Both the position numbers and the translations under genes were made by a program. Source: Spirochaetota bacterium (GTDB lineage Bacteria > Spirochaetota > B62-G9 > DRHN01). Taken from it: a DNA stretch of 32,818 bases. Location of the stretch: the NCBI GenBank assembly GCA_011049595.1, contig DRHN01000314.1, positions 1 through 32,818 of the forward strand, given 5' to 3'. Below are positions 1-6,931 of the stretch, one piece after another. The notes under the pieces are model-generated. The model ran no database searches and was not told the origin of the DNA. It saw nothing but the letters and a program-made list of their open reading frames with translations. Position 1 is the stretch's first letter. The number at the start of each line of letters is the position of its first letter.

Positions 1-2
1 AA

Positions 3-161
3 TCTGCATGGCAGTATACGACCGAATTGGTGAAAAAGAAGATAAAGGAGCATGAATACCGGATAGATGATGAGGCAGGAAAGGAGCTCGATAGAATATA
101 TGAAAAAGCAAAAAAAGACAAAAAGCTCGAAGATTCTTTCAGGTTTAATAGAGGAAAATGA
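3..161 (+). CDS. Trimethylamine methyltransferase (MttB) family protein, C-terminal end only
   Basis: Partial gene running in from the left edge, with 52 codons before the TGA at 159-161. The visible tail (tryptophan-tyrosine near the start, then KIKEHEYRIDDEAGKELDRI and a lysine-rich end) resembles the C-terminus of the MttB/COG5598 superfamily, where a HEYR-like segment and an ELDRI helix are common. Family members transfer a methyl group from a methylamine or quaternary amine to a corrinoid protein in the cytoplasm. The corrinoid-protein gene that follows 98 bp later supports the call. The pyrrolysine/non-pyrrolysine position of the catalytic region lies outside the window, so the substrate cannot be judged. 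Confidence 0.7.
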   Translation, partial: SAWQYTTELVKKKIKEHEYRIDDEAGKELDRIYEKAKKDKKLEDSFRFNRGK

Positions 162-259
162 TCGTTCTAACCGGCGGGCAAATTGTGCATAGATCAAGGC
201 ATTCACTGTGTACTTTTATGTGCTTAAGATAAAATTATTAAAAACATTGAGGAGTATCT

Positions 260-658
260 ATGTTTGATGAATTGCCGGAATCAATTATCCGCTGTGATGA
301 AGAAGAGGCAAAGAGTTTAACACAGAAATATCCGGACCGCGGGAAAGAGCCTGAAGATATTTTAAAGAACGGCCTAATAGCGGGGATGGATGTTGTGGGG
401 CAAAGATTCAGGGTTTACGAAATGTATTTACCCGAAGTAATAATGTCGGCGACAGCGATGAAATCCGCGATGGGTTTATTGAAACCTATGCTTTCAAAAA
501 CAGAACGTTCAGCAGCCGGAAAGTTCGTTATGGCCACCATAGAAGGGGATGTACACGATATAGGAAAGAACCTGGTCACGATGATGCTGGAAGGCGCCGG
601 ATGCGCTGCGGGCTGTAAATCTTACCAGGAGACTGGCAGGAAAATAGAGACCGGTTGA
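260..658 (+). pseudogene. Truncated methyltransferase corrinoid protein (MttC/MtbC-like)
   Basis: The 132-codon frame starts at ATG 260 behind a GGAG ribosome site. Residues ~1-90 form the helical cap domain typical of corrinoid proteins (ILKNGLIAGMDVVGQRF, then a YLPEV segment). The cobalt-ligand motif follows as EGDVHDIGKNLV (D-x-H-D-x-G, around residues 95-106). Homology then stops after TMMLEGAG: the rest of the Rossmann-type B12 domain (the S-x-L and GG motifs, ~80 residues) is missing, and I cannot find it in another frame downstream. Family members are usually ~210 residues. The lower axial histidine is kept but the cobalamin tail pocket is lost, so I call this a 3'-truncated, probably inactive partner of the upstream methyltransferase. 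A short variant that still folds is less likely. Confidence 0.75.
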
Positions 659-731
659 ACCCATGCTGTGATTTAATAAATCAATGTTAGACAAAAAAAC
701 TCTCGCTGTTTATTCTCATAAAATTCGGCTA

Positions 732-760
732 TTGACAGCATTTTATTAAAAGTATATACT
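732..760 (+). promoter_or_regulatory. Sigma-70 promoter for the potABCD operon
   Basis: TTGACA (732-737), a 17-bp spacer and TATACT (755-760) give a near-consensus housekeeping promoter. Transcription would start near 767, leaving a ~120-nt leader before potA at 886. No clear riboswitch or terminator hairpin was seen in the leader. Confidence 0.75.
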
Positions 761-885
761 AAATAATCAATATTACAAAAAGGTCTTTGATCTGGTTCAA
801 GAACAGAATGACTGCCTGATTCCGGTACTCACAAGGAAACAATTGTAATTAATGATTCCAATATATTGTATTTAAGAGAGATAAA

Positions 886-1986
886 ATGGCTCCGAAAAGC
901 GCTCTTTGGTTGAAAGGTATCAGTAAAACATTCGGGAATGTGATCGCCGTAGAAGATTTCAGCCTTGATATTGAAGATGGGGAGTTCATTTCCCTGCTCG
1001 GGCCAAGCGGCTGCGGGAAAACTACACTGTTGAGAATTGTGGCCGGTTTTGAGGTTCCCGATTCCGGTGAGGTCCTGATCAACGGGACAAACATCCTTGA
1101 CATGCCTCCGAATAAAAGACCGATGAACATGGTGTTCCAAAGATACGCTCTTTTTCCTCACATGACAGTTTACGAAAATATCGCTTTCAGCCAGTTTTTA
1201 AAAAAAAGGCCCAGGGAAGAAATCGAAGGTAAAGTAAGTAAAATGCTCGAGCTGGTGCAGCTCGAGGGATTCGAGTCCAGAAAACCGGAACAGCTTTCAG
1301 GCGGGCAATGTCAGAGAATAGCCCTTGCACGCGCCCTGATCAATGAGCCGAAGGTCCTGCTTCTCGATGAACCTCTGGGAGCGCTGGACTTGAAGATCAG
1401 AAAGCAGATGCAGATCGAGCTTAAAAACATACAGGAAAAGCTCAGAATAACATTTATTTATGTCACTCACGATCAGGAAGAAGCCCTCGTAATGTCGGAC
1501 AGGATCGTATTGATGAGATCGGGAAAAATAATACAGGCGGACGCTCCCAAAAGAATATACAGTCACCCCAATTCCAAGTTTTCGGCTTCGTTCATCGGGG
1601 AGAGCAATATCTATGAAGGGGTAGTTGACGGAGTTGAAAAAGACCATTTATCGATTGATGTTGACGGGATGCGGTTCAAGGTCAATCGTACCGTTGATGT
1701 AAAAAAGGGAGACAGGGTCTTTCTGGCAATAAGGCTTGAAAAAGTCAAGAAAATCGGGGAAGAAGAGAACAGGACATATGATAATATGGTTGAAGGGCAG
1801 TGTGAAGATATTGTGTTTTTTGGTTCCCTGGTTAAATATTATGTAAAATTATCGAATAAAATCGAGATGCTGGTGGAAGAAAATGTGAAAGAAGAAGATG
1901 AAGCGTCCCAAACGGGACAGAATAATATCGGCGACACAATCACTCTGGGATTTAAAAGGACCGATGTAAATGTATTTTTGGAATAA
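886..1986 (+). CDS. potA: Spermidine/putrescine-type ABC transporter ATP-binding protein
   Basis: A 366-residue ATPase of the PotA type that energises uptake of polyamines or related amino compounds from the cytoplasmic face. Visible motifs: Walker A GPSGCGKT (39-46), Q-loop in VFQRYALFPH (~83-92), signature LSGGQ (137-141, followed by an unusual CQR in place of the usual QQR), Walker B LLLDEP (158-163) and switch histidine H195 in VTHD. The C-terminal ~125 residues form a TOBE-like regulatory domain. It is the first gene of an operon with two permeases and a binding protein, behind the promoter at 732-760. The start at 886 follows a weak purine-rich site (AAGAGAG). The family is clear. The real substrate could be a quaternary amine, given the methyltransferase genes upstream, but that is inference. 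Confidence 0.93.
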   Translation: MAPKSALWLKGISKTFGNVIAVEDFSLDIEDGEFISLLGPSGCGKTTLLRIVAGFEVPDSGEVLINGTNILDMPPNKRPMNMVFQRYALFPHMTVYENIAFSQFLKKRPREEIEGKVSKMLELVQLEGFESRKPEQLSGGQCQRIALARALINEPKVLLLDEPLGALDLKIRKQMQIELKNIQEKLRITFIYVTHDQEEALVMSDRIVLMRSGKIIQADAPKRIYSHPNSKFSASFIGESNIYEGVVDGVEKDHLSIDVDGMRFKVNRTVDVKKGDRVFLAIRLEKVKKIGEEENRTYDNMVEGQCEDIVFFGSLVKYYVKLSNKIEMLVEENVKEEDEASQTGQNNIGDTITLGFKRTDVNVFLE

Positions 1987-2021
1987 TAGAAGATATTTTT
2001 AAAAAGGAACGGACATCGTTA

Positions 2022-2870
2022 ATGCAGAAAAGTAAAAGACACATATATCTGCTTTCTCCACTTTTTACATATTTCACTATATTTTTCTTTGCACCCCTCT
2101 TTATACTGTTCATATATAGTTTCTGGCGGACTACGTCGACAGGCCTCGTTCCGACTTTTACCTTGTACAACTATCTGTACATATTCTCGAGACCGCTCTA
2201 CCCTTCAATAATATTGAAATCGATCCGAATTGGGTTTATCACCTCCATAATATGTGTGGGGCTGAGCTATCCGATGGCGTATTCGCTGACGTTTAAATAT
2301 AAAAAACTCCAGGACTTTGTTCTGTACCTTATCCTGATCTCGCTTTTCAGCAGTTACCTGGTGCGGGTTTACGCGTGGAAAACCATCCTGGGTTACAACG
2401 GTCTTATCAATCAGATTTTAAAGCACCTGGGTTTGATAAAGGAGCCGCTTACATTTCTTCTTTACAGCCCCACTGCCGTGATCATAACCCTTGTTTTTAT
2501 TTTTATACCTTTTACGATTCTTCCGATATACTCCTCTCTGCAAAATGTGGATGTGGACTGTATCGAAGCCGCGAGAGACCTGGGCGCGGGAATGCACAAG
2601 GCTTTTTATAAAGTAACGCTTCCCCTCAGCATGCCCGGTGTTATCACAGGTTTTATTTTCAGCTTTGTGCTTGCAGCGGGTGATTACGTTACGCCGCAGA
2701 TGGTAGGGGGGACAAGAGGTCTGATGATCGGGAGGATAGTACAGGACCAGTTCGGTTTGACCTACAACTGGCCGTTCGGTTCCGCGCTTGCATATTTTAC
2801 CATTTTTCTGTTGATCTTTCTTATAAACCTTGTGATATGGCTGACCAGGCTGCTGAAGCTGAGGAGGTGA
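2022..2870 (+). CDS. potB: Spermidine/putrescine-type ABC transporter permease 1
   Basis: A 282-residue inner-membrane permease with about six hydrophobic segments; the first spans roughly residues 8-32. The cytoplasmic EAA loop that docks on the ATPase is visible as IEAARDLGAGMHKAFYKVTLP (~181-201), with the conserved G. It lies 35 bp after potA with an AAGGAACGG ribosome site, and its stop is embedded in the Shine-Dalgarno of potC, indicating tight co-translation. Length and motif order match PotB. Nothing looks broken. Confidence 0.93.
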   Translation: MQKSKRHIYLLSPLFTYFTIFFFAPLFILFIYSFWRTTSTGLVPTFTLYNYLYIFSRPLYPSIILKSIRIGFITSIICVGLSYPMAYSLTFKYKKLQDFVLYLILISLFSSYLVRVYAWKTILGYNGLINQILKHLGLIKEPLTFLLYSPTAVIITLVFIFIPFTILPIYSSLQNVDVDCIEAARDLGAGMHKAFYKVTLPLSMPGVITGFIFSFVLAAGDYVTPQMVGGTRGLMIGRIVQDQFGLTYNWPFGSALAYFTIFLLIFLINLVIWLTRLLKLRR

Positions 2871-2878
2871 TTTTTTCC

Positions 2879-3688
2879 GTGAGCAAGAAAAAAATAAAGA
2901 ACGTAAAAATGTTTAAATTCAGCGTTATTGACATCATCAACATTTTTGTCATAGTTTATCTTATGCTGCCTATAGTGATAATACTGCTTTTTTCATTTAA
3001 CGCTAAATCTGCAGCCATGTTCCCGATGGCAGGTCTCACAATAAAATGGTATAAAAAAGTTTTAACCGATTATAAATTTATATCAGCGCTGAAAAACAGC
3101 ATTTACGTGGGTATCGTTGTAGCGGCCGTGTCGGTTATTATCGGAAGCCTTGCTTCGATCGCTTTGACCAGGTACAATTTCAAGTTTAAGAAATTCGTGA
3201 CATTTTCCGTGCTTGTCCCGATAACCCTGCCTCCTATTGTACTGGGAGTTGCCCTTCTATCTTTTTTTTCATCTATTGGGTTTACGAGGTCGCTTTTAAC
3301 AGTGATGATAAGCCACGTTCTTTTCTGCACACCCTTTGTGATACTTATATTGAATTCCAGGCTCGAGGGGTTTGATCTCTCCATTGAAGATGCTGCTATG
3401 GATCTTGGCGCGACTAGGGCGCAGACCTTCAGATACATAACGTTTCCACTTATCAGGCCTTCCATAATCGGAGCGGCGATGCTCACTTTCGCCCTGTCTT
3501 TTGATGAGTTTCTGGTCACTTTTTTTATTGTTGGAAAGCAGAACACCCTCCCGATAGTGATATGGGGGATGCTGCGCCGAGGCGTTTCTCCAGTGATAAA
3601 CGCGATCGCGACCATGGTGTTAATCATATCCATGACATTGATTATAGTAGCCAACAGATTCGCGAAGTTAAGATTAAGAAAAAATTGA
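2879..3688 (+). CDS. potC: Spermidine/putrescine-type ABC transporter permease 2
   Basis: A permease of 269 residues with the EAA loop EDAAMDLGATRAQTFRYITFP and about six membrane segments. I choose the GTG start at 2879: AGGAGG (2862-2867) overlaps the end of potB and lies 11 nt upstream. The in-frame ATG at 2837 would overlap potB by 34 bp, lacks a ribosome site and would add a non-conserved acidic stretch. The product starts SKKKIKNVKMFKF and reaches the first membrane helix quickly, as PotC proteins do. The partner binding protein follows after 176 bp. Confidence 0.9.
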   Translation: MSKKKIKNVKMFKFSVIDIINIFVIVYLMLPIVIILLFSFNAKSAAMFPMAGLTIKWYKKVLTDYKFISALKNSIYVGIVVAAVSVIIGSLASIALTRYNFKFKKFVTFSVLVPITLPPIVLGVALLSFFSSIGFTRSLLTVMISHVLFCTPFVILILNSRLEGFDLSIEDAAMDLGATRAQTFRYITFPLIRPSIIGAAMLTFALSFDEFLVTFFIVGKQNTLPIVIWGMLRRGVSPVINAIATMVLIISMTLIIVANRFAKLRLRKN

Positions 3689-3752
3689 ATGAAAAAGGGG
3701 GTGATAAACTGGAGGCTGAATGTTCATATAATCCAATAAGAAAGGAGGTGAT

Positions 3753-3812
3753 ATGTTTGCACGATTAGTTAAATTGAACGTTCCCCAAAAATTTGAAATA
3801 ATCATATTATGA
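3753..3812 (+). CDS. Possible 19-residue leader peptide with a perfect Shine-Dalgarno
   Basis: A 20-codon frame (MFARLVKLNVPQKFEIIIL plus stop) sits between potC and potD. It is preceded 4 nt upstream by AAAGGAGGTGAT (3741-3752), a full 12-nt complement to the usual 3' end of 16S rRNA. Such a site in front of nothing would be wasteful, so a translated leader peptide or a decayed gene start is possible. The codons show no recognisable homology. A palindrome-containing motif (3772-3785) lies inside it. The ribosome site is certain as a sequence, the peptide is not. Confidence 0.3.
   Translation: MFARLVKLNVPQKFEIIIL
3772..3785. promoter_or_regulatory. Possible operator, left copy of an inverted 14-bp repeat flanking potD
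   Basis: AATTGAACGTTCCC contains the 8-bp palindrome GAACGTTC (3776-3783). Its exact reverse complement occurs at 5076-5089, just past potD. Palindromes with a central CpG are typical of LacI-family operators. No such regulator gene is in the window, so this is a candidate only. Confidence 0.3.
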
Positions 3813-3864
3813 TAGCTGATTCGAGCTTTTAAAAAATAAATAAAAAACAAAGGGAGAGTGAATT

Positions 3865-4974
3865 ATGAAGAACAAAAAGATTTTGATTATCGCAACCTGT
3901 TTTTTCTGCCTGCTGGTGTTTGTAGTAGCCATCAGCGCGTTCGCTGAGAAAAAGGAGAAAGTAGCGGGTGAGATCAGCGGGGACATCAGAATGCTCGGCT
4001 GGGAAGGTTATGATTACCCGAAAACTTTTGCGGAGTTTAGTAAAAAGTACGGTGTAAATATCTCTATGACCTATATAAGCAGCAACGATGAAATATTCGC
4101 CAAACTGAAGGCAGGCGCCGAGTATGATATAATAACACCGAACCAGGCCAATGTGGAGCAGCTTGTGGTGAACGACCTTCTGCAGGTGATAGACACAAGC
4201 AGAATACCGAACTACAAGAATGTTCACCCTGAGATATTAAAAGCCTACAAGGACTTTAATTATCAGGGAAAAATATGGGGCGTCCCGACAGCTTTCGGAA
4301 AAAATGATTTTGTCTATTCAGCGGACAGGGTCGACTGCATAGATTCATGGTGGGATGTGCTGAAACCCGAGTGGCAGGGCAGGTACATAATGCTTGACGA
4401 CGCGCTCGGTCAGATAACACAGGCGGCAAGGGCTATCGGCAAACAAGGCGACCCGAGCCTTTTAACTCCGGCAGAGTTTGACGAGGTCAGGGACCTGCTT
4501 TTGGATATGAAAAGAGGAGCCCGGGCTATCGTTTCCTCCTTTGGCGAGGCAAAATCAATGCTTATATCCGGAGAAACTGACGGGTGGTTCAGCGCGAACA
4601 TAATGATAGCCGACGAGGCAAAAGCGGAAGGATACGATATAAGGGGCTGTATCCCTAAAGAAGGAACACTGATTTTCCTGGACAGCTACGGGATACCCAA
4701 GAGCGCCCCGAATCTCGACGCAGCTTACGCCCTGATAGATCAGATGCTTTCCGTGGAAACACAGTTGGAACTCGCCGATATGTACATGGGGGCTGTAACG
4801 GTCGACGCTCCGCCGAAGCTGAGCAAAGTGCTGTACAGCTACTTCCCGTATGACAACCTGCCGAAATTCTTTTCCGATAATATACTCAATGGTCCTATCC
4901 CTCTTGAGGAAGGTAAATATGCTACCATGGGGGACTGGGTAACTCTGTGGGAGGAAGTCAAGGCGTCAAGATAG
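3865..4974 (+). CDS. potD: Spermidine/putrescine-type ABC transporter substrate-binding protein
   Basis: A 369-residue periplasmic binding protein. It has a type I signal peptide (lysines at 2-5, hydrophobic core ~6-22, likely cleavage after AFA at residue 27). The mature protein begins with the PotD-like core IRMLGWEGYDYPKTFAEFSKKYGV and contains the LKAGAEYDIITP segment typical of the PotD/PotF group. GGGAG upstream of ATG 3865 serves as ribosome site. It completes the potABCD set and is followed by a hairpin at 5016-5075. PotD-like proteins bind spermidine, putrescine and sometimes other cationic compounds; the binding-site residues were not assigned, so the ligand is open. Confidence 0.92.
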   Translation: MKNKKILIIATCFFCLLVFVVAISAFAEKKEKVAGEISGDIRMLGWEGYDYPKTFAEFSKKYGVNISMTYISSNDEIFAKLKAGAEYDIITPNQANVEQLVVNDLLQVIDTSRIPNYKNVHPEILKAYKDFNYQGKIWGVPTAFGKNDFVYSADRVDCIDSWWDVLKPEWQGRYIMLDDALGQITQAARAIGKQGDPSLLTPAEFDEVRDLLLDMKRGARAIVSSFGEAKSMLISGETDGWFSANIMIADEAKAEGYDIRGCIPKEGTLIFLDSYGIPKSAPNLDAAYALIDQMLSVETQLELADMYMGAVTVDAPPKLSKVLYSYFPYDNLPKFFSDNILNGPIPLEEGKYATMGDWVTLWEEVKASR

Positions 4975-5015
4975 AACAGGGCTTTATATGCCTGAAGCAA
5001 TAAAGTGCTTATGAA

Positions 5016-5075
5016 AATTGGAGAAGTGAGGTGTGAGATGGTTTATCTTCTGCCGCGCTTCTCCAATTGGTTTTT
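5016..5075 (+). terminator. Hairpin with T-tract downstream of potD
   Basis: AATTGGAGAAG (5016-5026) pairs perfectly with CTTCTCCAATT (5058-5068) around a 31-nt loop and is followed by GGTTTTT (5069-5075). The stem is strong but the loop is long and the T-run short, so termination may be partial. It ends the pot operon in front of the gene debris. Confidence 0.55.
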
Positions 5076-5089
5076 GGGAACGTTCAATT
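5076..5089. promoter_or_regulatory. Possible operator, right copy of the inverted repeat flanking potD
   Basis: GGGAACGTTCAATT is the exact reverse complement of 3772-3785 and holds the GAACGTTC palindrome at 5078-5085. It directly abuts the potD terminator T-tract. See the left copy for interpretation. Confidence 0.3.
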
Positions 5090-5116
5090 CATTTAAATTA
5101 CATAGAAGGGGAATCA

Positions 5117-5523
5117 ATGGCCCAGGAATATTCAATCTTCTCTGATATTATTCTCCCAATATTATTAATATGACCCTGGGTATATTCCTGGTATCGAAAG
5201 GTCAGGTTGATTTTCAGGGGTCATTACGGAGAATGCTGCGTTATCCGATGTTCTATGCTGTTGCCCTTGCATTTACGTTGAGATGTTTCCAAATTCCTGT
5301 CTGGCAGCCTCTTTTTATATCCATAGAGAGGATCTCTTCCGCTCTTGTACCTGTAGCACTCATTACTCTCGGGGCAAATATGGCAAAAGTCCGGCTGAAC
5401 TACAGACTCTTTGATGTGATCCTATCCGCTTTATTTCGTCTATTGGCTGCTCCTCTCATTACTTTACTGAGCATTGCCACGGTAAGCTTTTTCATTTATG
5501 GTGCCGCTATATTGTTCCCATAA
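5117..5523 (+). pseudogene. AEC-family (auxin efflux carrier type) transporter remnant
   Basis: ATG 5117 follows GAAGGGGAATCA and reads MAQEYSIFSDIILPILLI, a plausible start of an AEC transporter, then stops at TGA 5171. The frame that overlaps it (5170-5523, 117 codons) begins TLGIFLVSKG and continues with a membrane-protein sequence including LRYPMFYAVALAF and SALVPVALITLGANMA. These match the middle-to-late part of the ~300-residue AEC permeases, where the P-x-A-L-x-x-L-G-A segment is typical. More than 100 residues are missing between the two parts, and the C-terminus is cut at 5523. The gene therefore carries an internal deletion with a frame change and an end truncation, and cannot work as a carrier. 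Confidence 0.7.
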
Positions 5524-5593
5524 TTTCGAGCAGCTGGTCTCCACGGTATAGATATCTGTTAAATCTTTTTTAAATAATAATGAAAAGATGCTC

Positions 5594-5622
5594 TTGACAA
5601 AAAATAGAAAGGACTTTATTCT
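5594..5622 (+). promoter_or_regulatory. Sigma-70-like promoter upstream of the E1-alpha remnant and alcohol dehydrogenase
   Basis: TTGACA (5594-5599), a 17-bp spacer and TATTCT (5617-5622). It could now drive the dehydrogenase at 5803 through a ~170-nt leader that includes the E1-alpha remnant. The -10 matches four of six consensus bases. Confidence 0.5.
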
Positions 5623-5640
5623 CATTTTGATGCGGTTTCA

Positions 5641-5730
5641 ATGCGTGAAATAGTCGATGCGGTGCAGTTCGCAAGAGAAAGCCCTGAACCTGATCCGGCT
5701 ACCGCCATGGAATATATATATGAAGAATAG
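5641..5730 (+). pseudogene. C-terminal remnant of a thiamine-diphosphate dehydrogenase E1-alpha gene
   Basis: Thirty codons ending in TAG read MREIVDAVQFARESPEPDP followed by ATAMEYIYEE. This resembles the C-terminus of pyruvate/acetoin dehydrogenase E1-alpha subunits, where an A-x-x-F-A-x-x-S-P-x-P-x-P-x-x-A pattern ends the protein. The same frame is open back to 5608 without a start codon, and no ribosome site precedes 5641. It is not a copy of the E1-alpha at 23316, whose tail is different (FAESSPWPKPEEAF), so it comes from a separate paralogue. Deletion removed the other ~90% of the gene. Confidence 0.6.
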
Positions 5731-5802
5731 AACGGGGTGTATGAAATTGGAAATGTTGAAATCAAAATTTGATTTGTACTGAATAATACAGGAAGGAAGC
5801 GG

Positions 5803-6864
5803 ATGAAAGCAGCTGTATGGCATAAACAGAAGGATGTGCGTGTAGAGGATGTCCCCGAGCCGCCGGCACCGCCGAAGGGTCAGGTAAAGATCGAAGTTGC
5901 CCGATGCGGTATATGCGGAACGGACCTTCATGAGTATCTGGGAGGCCCGATTTATATACCCGACAGCAACCCGCATCCATTGACAGGTGCCCGGTCTCCG
6001 GTCATACTTGGTCATGAGATGTCAGGCAGGATCGTTGAGATCGGGCCGGACGTTAAACGATTGAAAGTCGGAGACAGGGTGGCTCTCTGCCCTATCATCG
6101 GCTGTATGGAATGTGAGTGGTGCAAATCCGGTCTTATGGGTCTTTGCCCCAGGGTGGCGTTTCTCGGTATTTCCTGGCACGGCGGAGGATTTTCCAGATA
6201 TGTGAATGTGTACGAATACATGTGTTACATCCTGCCCCGGGAAGTCACCTATGATGTCGGGGCCTTAGTTGAACCTTTTGCCGCGACTGTAAGGGCAGTT
6301 AAAAAGCTGAAGGCAAAACCGGAGGAAACTGCAGCTATCATTGGTGCGGGCCCTGTCGGCCTTATGGCCCTCCAGGCTGCCCGGATAGCGGGTGTAAAAA
6401 AGGTCATATCCGTGGAACCTGCTGCCAAACGTCAGGAATTGGCCGAGAAGTGCGGAGCTTTTGCTGTAATCGATCCTTTGAAACAGGACCCAGTCAGCGA
6501 GATAAAAAGGCTCACCGGTCGCGAGGGTGTCGATATGGTTGTTGAATGTGCCGGTCTGGACAAAACCGGTATACTCGCGGGGCGAATAGCACAGCGGACC
6601 GGCCGTATCGTTGTTATGGGCGTCTTTGAGCGCCCGGCAGTTCTGGACTACACCGATCTGGTTTACGGGGAGAAGACCTTAATGGGCAGCATGGGCGGTT
6701 ACGGTGTGTTCGATGATGCTGTCAACATGATGGCGGAAGGAAAGTTCAACGGTGACATCCTGATCACCAGGAAGATTTCCCTTGATGACATAGTCGAAGA
6801 GGGTTTTAAAGCTCTTATCCGGCACAAGGAGGAGAACGTTAAAATTCTTGTCTCTCTTGAATAA
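5803..6864 (+). CDS. Zinc-dependent alcohol dehydrogenase, butanediol dehydrogenase type
   Basis: A 353-residue medium-chain dehydrogenase. Catalytic zinc ligands are visible at C38 (CGICGTDLHEY), H71-E72 (GHE) and E157 (LVEPFA). The structural zinc cluster is C101-x2-C-x2-C-x7-C115. The Rossmann motif GAGPVG spans 181-186, and E205 after the second strand suggests NAD rather than NADP. The HEYLGGPI segment and the overall layout resemble (R,R)-butanediol/acetoin dehydrogenases, though sorbitol- and threonine-dehydrogenase-like enzymes share it. The ribosome site GGAAGG precedes ATG 5803. An acetoin-type dehydrogenase complex 17 kb downstream and an E1-alpha scrap next door make a C4 diol or acetoin role attractive; this is inference. 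Confidence 0.85.
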   Translation: MKAAVWHKQKDVRVEDVPEPPAPPKGQVKIEVARCGICGTDLHEYLGGPIYIPDSNPHPLTGARSPVILGHEMSGRIVEIGPDVKRLKVGDRVALCPIIGCMECEWCKSGLMGLCPRVAFLGISWHGGGFSRYVNVYEYMCYILPREVTYDVGALVEPFAATVRAVKKLKAKPEETAAIIGAGPVGLMALQAARIAGVKKVISVEPAAKRQELAEKCGAFAVIDPLKQDPVSEIKRLTGREGVDMVVECAGLDKTGILAGRIAQRTGRIVVMGVFERPAVLDYTDLVYGEKTLMGSMGGYGVFDDAVNMMAEGKFNGDILITRKISLDDIVEEGFKALIRHKEENVKILVSLE

Positions 6865-6931
6865 TTTGTTAAATTGCTGTACTGCAAAGGATCATATTTG
6901 ATCAGTATATTGGACCTGGAATTCAGGTGAT

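Noticed and set aside
503-510. Third GAACGTTC palindrome
   Set aside because: Inside conserved coding sequence of the corrinoid protein and without the flanking bases of the two sites around potD.
2837-2878. ATG 2837 as the start of potC
   Set aside because: It would overlap potB by 34 bp without a ribosome site; GTG 2879 behind AGGAGG is better placed.
3103-3654. 183-codon open frame on the - strand opposite potC
   Set aside because: The + strand encodes a full permease with its EAA loop; the antisense frame is rich in I/T/S as expected for a shadow.
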